Assembly: GCA_965660635.1 (NCBI GenBank)
Contig: CBFIAS010000003.1
Location: 1 to 64,000, forward strand
Length of the DNA stretch: 64,000 nucleotides
Direction: 5' to 3'
DNA from: UBA7374 sp965660635
GTDB lineage: Bacteria; Verrucomicrobiota; Verrucomicrobiia; Opitutales; Coraliomargaritaceae
The notes beneath the pieces are model-generated. The model searched no databases. It was not told the DNA's origin and worked only from the letters and a program-made list of their open reading frames with translations. The stretch's first letter is position 1. Each line of letters starts with the position of its first letter. Both the position numbers and the translations under genes were made by a program. Of this stretch, positions 8,336 to 16,802 are shown one piece after another.

Positions 8336-9352
8336 ATGATACCAGCATCCCCGACTCGCGCGCCATTGATTGATCAATTCCAAAAATTCCTGCTCTATCT
8401 TTTATTATCGTTCAGTAACCCTCTGGCAGCAGGAACGCTGACCCTCGCCTCCGACCGCTGGCCGCCCTTTACCGATTCCTTCCAGGAAACCCGCATTGCA
8501 TTGGACATTGTCCATCTCGCCCTGCTCCGGACCGGCATCGAAGCCAACACCCGGATCCTCGACGAATGGACGCTGCCCGCTGACCTGAAAGCAGGCAAAT
8601 ACGACGGCTCTGCCGCCCTCTGGAAAACCCCGGAACGCTCCAGGTATCTCCACTTCTCGGAGCCCTACCTGGAAAACCGCCTCATCCTCATCGGCAGGAA
8701 GGGCCTCGATGTATCCGCGAAAAGCCTCCATGCCCTCAACAATAAGCGCATCGCTCTCGTCGAAGGCTACGCCTATGGCGACCTATTGAACGACACCCAA
8801 GATCTGGCCATCCATTACGGCAAGAGCGATATTGCCAACATCCACTCACTTCTCCGGGGAGACACCGACTACGCGCTAGTCGACTCACTGGTCGTGCAAC
8901 ACCTGGCCAAGGAACATGCCACTCAAGCGGAAAAGCACCTCTCCATCGGCCCGGAACCCCTGCTCATCCAGCCCCTCCACCTCGCCCTGCGCAAAGACCA
9001 TGAAAATGCCCGGTCCATCCTCGAGCGCTTCAACGAGCAGATCCGCATCATGCAGGCCGACGGCACTTACAACCGCATCCTACGCCTCAGTTGGATACGC
9101 ACGGACATCGACCAGGATGGACGCACCGAACTCGTGCAAGGTGGCGAAGCCATCGGCCCGGATGCGCCTGTCGAAGCCTACGACATCACCTACACACAAC
9201 GCATGCTCGACTCAGTCGAGGCACGCGAACGCTACTGGATCGACGGACGTTTCTACGACGACTGGAGCCAGGTGCGTACCGCCTATCCCGAAACACGGGC
9301 ACCGGTTCCCGCCGATATGGACGGCCTGCTTCTCTTCAAGCAGACGTTTTAA
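8336..9352 (+). CDS. Family 3 extracellular solute-binding protein
   Basis: A 338-residue periplasmic binding protein. A signal peptide ends near residue 33 (SNPLAAG). Residues about 35-245 follow the SBP_bac_3 pattern: TLASDRWPPFTD, an AALWKTPERSRYLHFSEPYLE lobe motif, then VEGYAYG and DYALVDS. The ligand is probably an amino acid or similar small polar solute. No permease or ATPase gene is adjacent, so it may serve a distant transporter or act as a sensor. The tail is unusual: D257, D259, D261 and G262, in the pattern DIDQDGRTEL, resemble a calcium-binding FG-GAP/EF-hand-like loop, followed by about 70 residues beyond the binding domain. It converges with lysS 9 bases away. Confidence 0.8.
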   Translation: MIPASPTRAPLIDQFQKFLLYLLLSFSNPLAAGTLTLASDRWPPFTDSFQETRIALDIVHLALLRTGIEANTRILDEWTLPADLKAGKYDGSAALWKTPERSRYLHFSEPYLENRLILIGRKGLDVSAKSLHALNNKRIALVEGYAYGDLLNDTQDLAIHYGKSDIANIHSLLRGDTDYALVDSLVVQHLAKEHATQAEKHLSIGPEPLLIQPLHLALRKDHENARSILERFNEQIRIMQADGTYNRILRLSWIRTDIDQDGRTELVQGGEAIGPDAPVEAYDITYTQRMLDSVEARERYWIDGRFYDDWSQVRTAYPETRAPVPADMDGLLLFKQTF

Positions 9353-9361
9353 GCCGAACAC

Positions 9362-10882
9362 TTAGGACGAGGCCACGACATCCGGCTCAGACTCTGCGCT
9401 GGAAGCAACCGGCTTCAAGCTGGGAAAGAGAATCGTGTCGCGGATGCTCTCCGCACCGGTCAACAAAATAACCAGCCTGTCGATTCCCAGGCCCATGCCG
9501 CCCGCCGGTGGCATGCCATGCTCCAGTGCAGTGAGAAAATCCGTATCCATGTCCTGCACTTCCTCGCCCACCTGTTCGAGAAACATCTTCCGCTGCACCA
9601 CCGGATCATTCTGCTCGGAATAAGCCGGAGCGATCTCCTGCCCGTTGATGCACAGCTCAAACACGTCGATCGTTGTCTCATCGTCCTGGGTGATCTTGGC
9701 CAGCGGACACAACTCCCGGGGGATGTGCGTGACAAATGTCGGCTGGATCAGCGTCGGCTCAATGATCTTTTCAAAGACATTGTTCGTGATCTCGTAGTCC
9801 TCCAAATCGCCATCCACCTCGATGCCCAGAGCACGTGCCTTGGCCAGCTTTGTTTCACGGTCATGACTGAACCAGTCCGCATCGCCCGTCGCCTCGATAA
9901 CCAAATCCTTATAGCGGGCCTCACGCCATTCACCCCCCAGATGAATCACTGTTCCGTCCGGCCGCTCAATATCCATCGACCCAATCACCGTCTCCGCCAC
10001 ATGCTGGATCAAGCCCTGGGTCAACTCCATCATGCCCCGGAAATCCGTATAGGCCTGGTACAACTCCAGCATGGTGAACTCCGGATTATGACGGCGGGAA
10101 AGCCCCTCGTTGCGGAAAACCCGCCCAATCTCAAAAACGCGATCCTCGCCACCCACCAGCATACGCTTCAAATATAACTCCAGCGCGATGCGCATATAAA
10201 AGCGGCAGTCCAGCGCGTTGAAATGCGTCAAGAAAGGCCGAGCAGCCGCGCCCCCGGCCACCGCCTGCAGCACCGGTGTCTCCACTTCCTGGAAGTCACG
10301 GTCCCACAAATAACGCCGCATCTCACGGATGATCGCCGAGCGCTGCTTGAAGCGATTACGCGAGGCCGGGTTGACAATCAAATCCAGATACCGCTGCCGG
10401 TAGATCTTGTCGTCGTCCTTCAAGCCCGCCCATTTCTCGGGAAGCGGACGCAACGACTTCGAGACCAGCGTGTAGCCGCTCACCCGCACCGTGACCTCTC
10501 CCGTCTTCGTTTTAAAAAGGCGGCCCTCCACCCCGATGATATCACCCAGGTCCAGCTTCTTGAAGTACGTGTTGTACTCACCCTCCGGCAATTCATCCCT
10601 TGTAGCGTAGCATTGGATCAAGCCCTCCCTGTCCTGGATCTTCAGGAAGCTCGCCTTCCCCATCACCCGAAACACCAGAATGCGCCCGGCCACCTTTACC
10701 AACGGTTGCGCATCATCCGGCGCACCCTCCTTGAACGCAGCCAATGCCTCCGCAGAAGTGTGCGACTGCTCGCAATTTGCAGCAAATGGATCCTTTCCTG
10801 CAGCTCGCAGCGCCTCCAGCTTCTGCAGCCGCACAGCGAAAAGATCATGAGTATTGTCCGGTTGGGCGTTTTTCTCTGTCAT
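9362..10882 (-). CDS. lysS: Lysyl-tRNA synthetase, class II
   Basis: A 506-residue cytoplasmic enzyme that charges tRNA-Lys. An N-terminal OB-fold anticodon-binding domain (about residues 55-165) precedes the class II core with motif 2 (FRNEGLSRRHNPEFTMLE) and motif 3 (GMGLGIDRLVILLTG). The length is normal for LysS. ATG at 10882 (MTEKNAQPDN) is chosen over an upstream in-frame codon that would add 17 residues of no domain match. It is divergent from the helicase gene, with about 145 bases between them for promoters. No Shine-Dalgarno motif lies within the usual 5-12 bases. Confidence 0.97.
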   Translation of the reverse strand: MTEKNAQPDNTHDLFAVRLQKLEALRAAGKDPFAANCEQSHTSAEALAAFKEGAPDDAQPLVKVAGRILVFRVMGKASFLKIQDREGLIQCYATRDELPEGEYNTYFKKLDLGDIIGVEGRLFKTKTGEVTVRVSGYTLVSKSLRPLPEKWAGLKDDDKIYRQRYLDLIVNPASRNRFKQRSAIIREMRRYLWDRDFQEVETPVLQAVAGGAAARPFLTHFNALDCRFYMRIALELYLKRMLVGGEDRVFEIGRVFRNEGLSRRHNPEFTMLELYQAYTDFRGMMELTQGLIQHVAETVIGSMDIERPDGTVIHLGGEWREARYKDLVIEATGDADWFSHDRETKLAKARALGIEVDGDLEDYEITNNVFEKIIEPTLIQPTFVTHIPRELCPLAKITQDDETTIDVFELCINGQEIAPAYSEQNDPVVQRKMFLEQVGEEVQDMDTDFLTALEHGMPPAGGMGLGIDRLVILLTGAESIRDTILFPSLKPVASSAESEPDVVASS

Positions 10883-11026
10883 CTGTGAAAAGCGCAGAAA
10901 ATTGCTCCCCTGCCCGGTAAATGGCAAATGCAATCGACTTTCCCATGCCTATTCCATCCTTCGCCCTTTTCAGATCGACTGGCTTGTGCCATAGTCAAAT
11001 CATTAAGCTTTGATCCACTGTAGACG

Positions 11027-13138
11027 ATGATCGGACTAGCAGAAAACACCGGCGCACCCGCCCGGCCCGGCGACCTCCACAACCAGGTCGATGCCATTTT
11101 CCGGCCCGGCGGCCACCTCCAGGAAGCCCTCGGCCTCCAGCACCGCCCCGCGCAGGCCGACATGGCCCGATCCGTCGCCGACGCCCTCGAAGCCGACGCG
11201 CCCCTCCTCTTCGAGGCCGGAACCGGCGTTGGCAAAAGCCTCGCCTACCTCATCCCCGGACTCCTCCACGCCATCGACTCCGGGCGACCCTTTATCGTCT
11301 CCAGCCACACCATCGCCCTGCAGGAGCAAATCCGTGAAAAAGACCTCAAAATCTGCCGCCAGCTCTTCCAGGCCGTACCCGCCCTCCAGCAATACGCCTC
11401 CTTCAAGACCGCCGTCATGCTCGGCCGCGCCAACTATTGCTGCACCACACGCCTCGCCGCCGCCGTACAAGAAGCCGGAGGCCCACAAAGCGAGCTCCTA
11501 CCCAATCAGGCGAGAGAAGACCTCGTCCGCCTCACCCAGTGGGCCGCCACAGCCAGCGAAGGCGTCCTTCAAGAACTCTCCCCGCCACCGCTCCCCGACG
11601 TCTGGGACCAGGTCAACGCAGACAGCTCCACCTGCACCCGGAAAAACTGCGACCCCGCAATCTGCTTCCACCAGCGCGCCCGCAAAAAGCTCTTCTCCGC
11701 CAATTGCATCGTCCTCAACCACAGCCTCCTCTTCGCACTGGTCAACGCCGGCATGCCCCCCGGCGGCGACCAGCGCGGCGTCCTCCTGCCCAACGATTTC
11801 ATCGTCCTCGACGAAGCCCACCGCATTCCCTCCATCGCCACCGACCACTTCGGCCTCCATATCAGCTCCTACGGCCTCGACCGCGCCCTCAAGCGACTCT
11901 ACAATCCCCGCACCCGCCGCGGGCAACTCAAGAAAACCGCCAGCCCCAAAGACCTTCAGGCCGTCGCCCACGCCATCCAGGCCTGCGAGGAATTCTTCCA
12001 GACAATCAACCACACCTGCCTCCGCAAACAACCCGTCCTCCGCGTCCGACAACCCGGGATCTGCCAGAACACCGCCGCCGCCCCACTCCACGAAATCACA
12101 AAAATCCTTGATGCCCGCATTGACCAGACCGACGATGAGCGCCAGCGGGACGAACTCGGCGACCACCGCCGCCGCATCGAAGCCTACCGCCAGGGCCTCC
12201 ACAACTTCATCGAACTGGCCGAAAAAGACCACGTCTACTGGGCCGAGAGAAGCGGCAAGCACGGCACCCTCACCACCCTCCGCAGCGCCCCCCTCGACGT
12301 CGCCCCCCACCTCCGGGAAGCCCTCTTCCAGCGCGGCAGCTCCGCCATCCTGACCAGCGCCACCCTGTCCGACGGCCAGTCCCTCGAAAACTTCCGCGAA
12401 AAAATCGGCGGGCACGGCGCCGAAACCGGCATCCGCCAATCCCCCTTCGACTATCCCAACAACTGCCGCATCTTCATCGCCTCAGACACCCCCCAGCCCG
12501 AGCCCGGCAAGGGACGCCTCGACCTCGACCACCTAGCCGAAAGCATCGTCTGGTCCAGCCAGCAGGCCCCCGGCGGCACCCTCGTCCTCTTCACCAGCCA
12601 CCAGGACCTGCGCGCCGCCCGCGAGCGCTCCATCGACGCCTTCCGCGGAATCCGCCGCCCCCTCTACTGTCAGGGCATCGACGGCCCCCGCAGCGAACTC
12701 CTCCAGCGCTTCCGCCAAGCCGGCAACGCCGTCCTCTTCGGCACCGACAGCTTCTGGACCGGCATCGACGTCCCTGGCCCCGCCCTCTCCCAGGTCCTCC
12801 TCACCCGCCTGCCCTTTGAAAACCCCGGGCACCCCCTCGGCGAAGCCCGCTGCGAGCACATCCGGAGCAACGGCGGCAACCCCTTTGCCGAACTCGCCAT
12901 CCCCGAGGCACTAACCAAATTCCGGCAGGGCATCGGACGCCTCATCCGCTGCCAAAATGACCGCGGACACCTGATTATTCTCGACTCCCGCCTCCTTCGC
13001 AAACCCTATGGAAAGCACTTTCTCCAAGCCCTTCCGCACCAAAACTGCCACCGCTTCGACAAAAACAACCGGCAAGCCGTCTTCCAGCAAGCCACCCTCT
13101 TTCCCGAAACACCGCTAAGCGGCCCAAGCCCAGCATGA
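11027..13138 (+). CDS. dinG: DinG/XPD-family ATP-dependent DNA helicase
   Basis: A 703-residue superfamily 2 helicase of the iron-sulfur DinG/Rad3 type, which unwinds DNA 5'-3' and helps clear R-loops and blocked forks. Visible motifs are Walker A (FEAGTGVGKSLAYL, about residue 65), the DEAH box (VLDEAHRIPS, about 260), a cysteine group (CTRKNCDPAIC and a later SANC) fit for a 4Fe-4S cluster, ILTSATLSDG, GTDSFWTGIDVPG, and motif VI (RQGIGRLIRCQNDRG). The exact four cluster ligands were not assigned. Its stop overlaps the start of the phosphatase gene by 4 bases (ATGA), so the two are likely co-translated. Confidence 0.9.
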   Translation: MIGLAENTGAPARPGDLHNQVDAIFRPGGHLQEALGLQHRPAQADMARSVADALEADAPLLFEAGTGVGKSLAYLIPGLLHAIDSGRPFIVSSHTIALQEQIREKDLKICRQLFQAVPALQQYASFKTAVMLGRANYCCTTRLAAAVQEAGGPQSELLPNQAREDLVRLTQWAATASEGVLQELSPPPLPDVWDQVNADSSTCTRKNCDPAICFHQRARKKLFSANCIVLNHSLLFALVNAGMPPGGDQRGVLLPNDFIVLDEAHRIPSIATDHFGLHISSYGLDRALKRLYNPRTRRGQLKKTASPKDLQAVAHAIQACEEFFQTINHTCLRKQPVLRVRQPGICQNTAAAPLHEITKILDARIDQTDDERQRDELGDHRRRIEAYRQGLHNFIELAEKDHVYWAERSGKHGTLTTLRSAPLDVAPHLREALFQRGSSAILTSATLSDGQSLENFREKIGGHGAETGIRQSPFDYPNNCRIFIASDTPQPEPGKGRLDLDHLAESIVWSSQQAPGGTLVLFTSHQDLRAARERSIDAFRGIRRPLYCQGIDGPRSELLQRFRQAGNAVLFGTDSFWTGIDVPGPALSQVLLTRLPFENPGHPLGEARCEHIRSNGGNPFAELAIPEALTKFRQGIGRLIRCQNDRGHLIILDSRLLRKPYGKHFLQALPHQNCHRFDKNNRQAVFQQATLFPETPLSGPSPA

Positions 13139-13863
13139 AAATCCGCAGCTACGGCGCCACCCATACCGGCAAGGTACGCATCGCCAACGAAGACGCCTTC
13201 TTCCTCAGCGACTGCCATCAGCTCTTTGCCGTGGCCGACGGCATCGGCGGCCTCCCCGGGGGTGCCCAGGCCAGCGAGCGCATCGTCAGCCTCCTCGAGC
13301 GCGCCTACCCGCCCTTCGCCGAAGAACCCGTACGCCACGACCTCTCCGAACTCGTCCTCCAGGTCAACCATATCATCTCCAAGGAAGTCGCCATCGCCCA
13401 CCCCGAGACCGGTGCCGGTAGCACACTCACCCTCGGCCAGATCCGCGGCGACCAGATCCACCTCGCCCACGTCGGCGACTCCGCCGCATTTGTCCTCCAT
13501 CAGGGCCACCTCGAAAAAATCACCACCGACCATACCATGGAGGAGGAACTCGTCAGCGCGCACGGAGCCGACGCCCGCAGTGACATGCCCCCCGAGTACG
13601 CCCACACCCTCACCCGCTGCATCGGACAACCCCAGGACCTCACCATCGACCGCGTCCGCGCACAACTCGCCCCCGGCGACAGGATCCTCCTCTGCACCGA
13701 CGGCCTCAACAAAGTCATCGGCGAGCCCGCCATCGAACAACTCCTCCAGGCCGACGACTCCCCCGAAAACATCTGCCAGTCCATGATCGACGCCGCCAAC
13801 GCCCTCCGCGGCCCCGACAACATCACCGTCATCGTCGCAATCGTCGACTCTCTTGCCCCGTAA
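13135..13863 (+). CDS. PP2C-family serine/threonine protein phosphatase
   Basis: A 242-residue Stp/PrpC-type metal-dependent phosphatase. Metal-binding and core motifs are in order: ANEDAFF (about residue 18), VADGIGGLPGG (35-45), GAGSTLTLG, HVGDSAAFV, LCTDGLNKV (about 185) and GPDNITVIV (about 225). There is no transmembrane segment. Phosphatases of this kind usually reverse the action of a Hanks-type kinase; no kinase gene is in the window. It shares a 4-base overlap with the DinG-type helicase gene, which is an unusual partner. Confidence 0.92.
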   Translation: MKIRSYGATHTGKVRIANEDAFFLSDCHQLFAVADGIGGLPGGAQASERIVSLLERAYPPFAEEPVRHDLSELVLQVNHIISKEVAIAHPETGAGSTLTLGQIRGDQIHLAHVGDSAAFVLHQGHLEKITTDHTMEEELVSAHGADARSDMPPEYAHTLTRCIGQPQDLTIDRVRAQLAPGDRILLCTDGLNKVIGEPAIEQLLQADDSPENICQSMIDAANALRGPDNITVIVAIVDSLAP

Positions 13864-13921
13864 CCCCGGGGGTAAGTCTCCCGTTCTGCAGTTTCCCCTC
13901 AAACCGCCCGCAAAGATACAC

Positions 13922-13997
13922 AAATCTTCGCGAATGATTCTTGCCGGTTGGCATGCTTGTGTTCGCAGGGAGCTCCCCGGCAAATCACGATGAATCC
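13922..13997. repeat. Dispersed intergenic repeat, copy B
   Basis: Second copy of the element at 5764-5839, lying between the phosphatase gene and ligA. It shares the ordered blocks TCTTCGCG, GCATGCTTG, a GGGAGCTSCCCGG palindrome-like core and ACGATGAAYC. Confidence 0.7.
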
Positions 13998-14063
13998 TAT
14001 TTGCGCATTCCCCGCTGCTGCATTCGCGTTGATTTACCGGAAATCTCCCATTGAATCCCGTTC

Positions 14064-16064
14064 ATGGATGCAGACCCCCGGGAGCACATTGAACAACTTC
14101 AAACGGAAATAGCCGAGCACGACCGCCTCTACTACAAGGAGGCCCGGCCGCAAATCGACGACCAGGCCTACGACCGCCTGAAGGCCCGCCTGGCCAAGCT
14201 CGAGGCCGCCCACCCCGGCCAGGCCTCAGCGACGACCCCGGTACAGCCCGTCGGCGACGACCGCACCAGCGGCTTCGCCACCCGCGCCCACCGGCTCCCC
14301 ATGCTCAGCCTCGACAACACCTACAACATGGAGGAGTTGATCGAATTCGGCGGGCGGCTGGCAAAACGCTTTCCCGGCCAGACACTCCGTTACCTGGTCG
14401 AACCCAAACTCGATGGCGTAGCCGTCAGCCTGACCTACGAGCAGGGCCGCTTCATCCGCGCCGTCACACGCGGGAACGGGACCGAGGGCGATGACATTAC
14501 CGCCAATGTGCAACACATCGAGGGCATCCCGCAAGAGATTGGAAACGCCCCGGAAATCCTCGAAGTGCGGGGAGAGATCTACATGCGGCACGACGAATTC
14601 GAGCGGATCAATACCGCGCGCGAAGCCGCCGGGCAACCCCTCTACGCCAACCCGCGCAACCTCGCCGCCGGCACAGTCAAGCTGCTCGACCCGCAACAGG
14701 CCGCCGGGCGACATCTTGAGATCGCACTCTATGGCATCGGCGCGTGCCGGCCGGACGGCTTCTTCACCAGTCAATCTGTCATCCGCGGTCAACTTGCCGC
14801 CTGGGGCTTCCGCGTCCTTGAAAAACAATGGCTGGCCGACGGCATCGAGCACGCCGCCCGCTGCATCGGGGAACTCGATGCGATCCGGCAGGGTTTTGAC
14901 TACCCGACCGACGGAGCCGTGGTCAAGCTGGACGACTTCCGGCTCCAGCGCGAAGCCGGTTCCACCGCCAAAGCCCCCCGCTGGGCAATCGCCTATAAGT
15001 TCGAAGCCGAGCGGGCCGAGACCCGGCTGGAGGACATCCAGATGCAGATCGGCCGTACCGGAGCCATTACCCCTGTCGCCATCCTACAGCCCGTCCAACT
15101 CGCCGGCACGGTCGTCTCCCGTGCCACCCTGCACAACGAGGACGAGATCCGCCGCAAAGACCTGCGCCCCGGAGACACCGTCGTCGTCCAGAAAGCCGGC
15201 GAGATCATACCGCAGGTCCTCTCCGTAGTGGAGAGCGCCCGCCCGCCGGACAGCCAGCCCTTTGATTTCGGGGCGAAGCTCGAGGAACTCGGCATCGTGG
15301 CCGCCCGAGACGCGGACGACTCCGCCTGGCGAATTGTCGCATCAGACGACCCCGCCCTCCGGCAACGCGCCCTCCAGCATTTCGCTAGCCGCGCCTGCAT
15401 GGACATCGCCAACCTCGGCACCGCTATCATGGAACAACTCGTCCGGCGCGGTCTCGTCAACGATCCCGCCGACTTGTACAGCCTGCAGGCCGAACAACTC
15501 CTGCAACTGGATAAATTCGCGGAAAAATCAGCAGCCAACCTGCTGGAAGCCCTGGAGGCGAGCAAGTCCCGGGAACTCTGGCGGCTCATCCACGGCCTCG
15601 GCATCCCCCACGTGGGCAAGCAGTCAGCCAAGGACTTGGCTGCCGCCTTCGGCACGCTCGACTCCCTGGCCGGGGCTGCCGGGGAACAACTGGAGGCGGT
15701 CGAGGGCATCGGCTCCATCATGGCCCGGAGCCTGGTGGAATGGTTTGCCAATCCCGCGCACCGGGAACTAATGGAAAAACTCCGCGCGCACGGGCTCAAC
15801 TTCTCCAGCGGATCAGCCGGCCCCGAAACCGGCGGCCCCTTGGCCGGAAAGACGCTTGTCCTCACCGGCACCCTGCCCACCCTCTCCCGCGACGATGCCA
15901 CACGCCTGATCGAATCCGCCGGCGGACGCACCAGTTCCAGTGTCAGCAAAAAAACCGACTACCTGCTCGCCGGAGAGGCCACCGGTTCAAAATATACCAA
16001 AGCCCAGAAGCTCGGAGTCCCCATTCTCGACGAAGCCGCCTTCAAGGAACTCATCGGCAACTGA
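14064..16064 (+). CDS. ligA: NAD-dependent DNA ligase LigA lacking zinc-finger cysteines
   Basis: A 666-residue NAD-dependent ligase that seals nicks in replication and repair. Domains in order: Ia (HDRLYYKEARPQIDDQAYD), adenylation with active-site Lys115 (VEPKLDGVA), OB fold (QIGRTGAITPVA), a zinc-finger position, helix-hairpin-helix repeats (LGIPHVGKQSAKDLAAAFG, VEGIGSIMA) and a C-terminal BRCT domain (LAGKTLVLTGTLP). Where other LigA proteins have CPxCG then two more cysteines, this one (about residues 400-440) has no cysteine; only C445 is near, at a non-ligand position. The segment is about normal length, so the fold may be held by other contacts. Being the only ligase gene seen, it is presumably functional. 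Confidence 0.95.
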   Translation: MDADPREHIEQLQTEIAEHDRLYYKEARPQIDDQAYDRLKARLAKLEAAHPGQASATTPVQPVGDDRTSGFATRAHRLPMLSLDNTYNMEELIEFGGRLAKRFPGQTLRYLVEPKLDGVAVSLTYEQGRFIRAVTRGNGTEGDDITANVQHIEGIPQEIGNAPEILEVRGEIYMRHDEFERINTAREAAGQPLYANPRNLAAGTVKLLDPQQAAGRHLEIALYGIGACRPDGFFTSQSVIRGQLAAWGFRVLEKQWLADGIEHAARCIGELDAIRQGFDYPTDGAVVKLDDFRLQREAGSTAKAPRWAIAYKFEAERAETRLEDIQMQIGRTGAITPVAILQPVQLAGTVVSRATLHNEDEIRRKDLRPGDTVVVQKAGEIIPQVLSVVESARPPDSQPFDFGAKLEELGIVAARDADDSAWRIVASDDPALRQRALQHFASRACMDIANLGTAIMEQLVRRGLVNDPADLYSLQAEQLLQLDKFAEKSAANLLEALEASKSRELWRLIHGLGIPHVGKQSAKDLAAAFGTLDSLAGAAGEQLEAVEGIGSIMARSLVEWFANPAHRELMEKLRAHGLNFSSGSAGPETGGPLAGKTLVLTGTLPTLSRDDATRLIESAGGRTSSSVSKKTDYLLAGEATGSKYTKAQKLGVPILDEAAFKELIGN

Positions 16065-16115
16065 AAATCCGTTGCCCGGCCATTCACTATTCCAACTCTC
16101 AACTCACCATTCAAA

Positions 16116-16802
16116 ATGCCCTCCAGTACGGACAACCCTGCCGCGGAAGAATCGCTCGTCATTGATTGCAGCGAGGGCGAGGTCTTCTGCGGCTTGCTCG
16201 ATGCCGACAGGCGTTGGCTCGCGCGCAGGCAATCCGGCCCAGGCGCGCTCGAGGCACTGTTTCCCAGTGTCGCTGCAGTCCTGCGCGAAGCCGTCCGCGC
16301 TCCCGGTTCGATCCGCCGCTACCTCTATTGCGAGGGGCCCGGCTCAGTGCTCGGGCTGCGGCTCGGTGCCATGGCCATCGAGACCTGGTGCCGCCTTTCC
16401 GCCGCTCCGGTGGAGCGCCTCGGCTACGGCAGCCTGCAACTTACCGCAGCGCTTTTGCTGAAAGACGATCCCGCATTGCAGAACGCACGCATCGTCTCGG
16501 ACTGGAAGCAGGATGCCTGGCACTCCCTGGAAATCCGGGACCGCCGGGCGGGAGAAGTCGCCACCCTGCCTACCAGTGAGATCCAGTCCCTCGACGGGCC
16601 ACTCTACCACCTGCCCCGGCGCAAAGGCTGGCAGGCGCCACCCGATGGCGCGCGGACACTGCCCTACCAGCCTTCGCGATTGGACGAAGTTCTGGACAGC
16701 CCCGGACTGCTCCGGCCCTCCGCAGCCGTTGAACTCTTCCAGCCGGGCGGCAACACCTTCGCCAAATGGAACCCGCAGCGGCATCGCGCCGGAAGCGCAT
16801 GA
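16116..16802 (+). CDS. Divergent TsaB-like protein (t6A pathway)
   Basis: A 228-residue protein that looks like a divergent TsaB (YeaZ), the inactive ASKHA-fold partner of TsaD in making the t6A37 base of tRNAs. The evidence is the N-terminal LVIDCSEGEVFCGLLDADRR strand pattern and GPGSVLGLRLGAMAIETW (about residues 72-89), which matches GPGSFTGLRIG of TsaB. The rest is poorly conserved. A tsaD gene lies at 33034-34101. The stop overlaps the alr start by 4 bases (ATGA), so alr is probably translationally coupled. It could be another ASKHA-fold protein; the TsaB call is moderate. Confidence 0.6.
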   Translation: MPSSTDNPAAEESLVIDCSEGEVFCGLLDADRRWLARRQSGPGALEALFPSVAAVLREAVRAPGSIRRYLYCEGPGSVLGLRLGAMAIETWCRLSAAPVERLGYGSLQLTAALLLKDDPALQNARIVSDWKQDAWHSLEIRDRRAGEVATLPTSEIQSLDGPLYHLPRRKGWQAPPDGARTLPYQPSRLDEVLDSPGLLRPSAAVELFQPGGNTFAKWNPQRHRAGSA

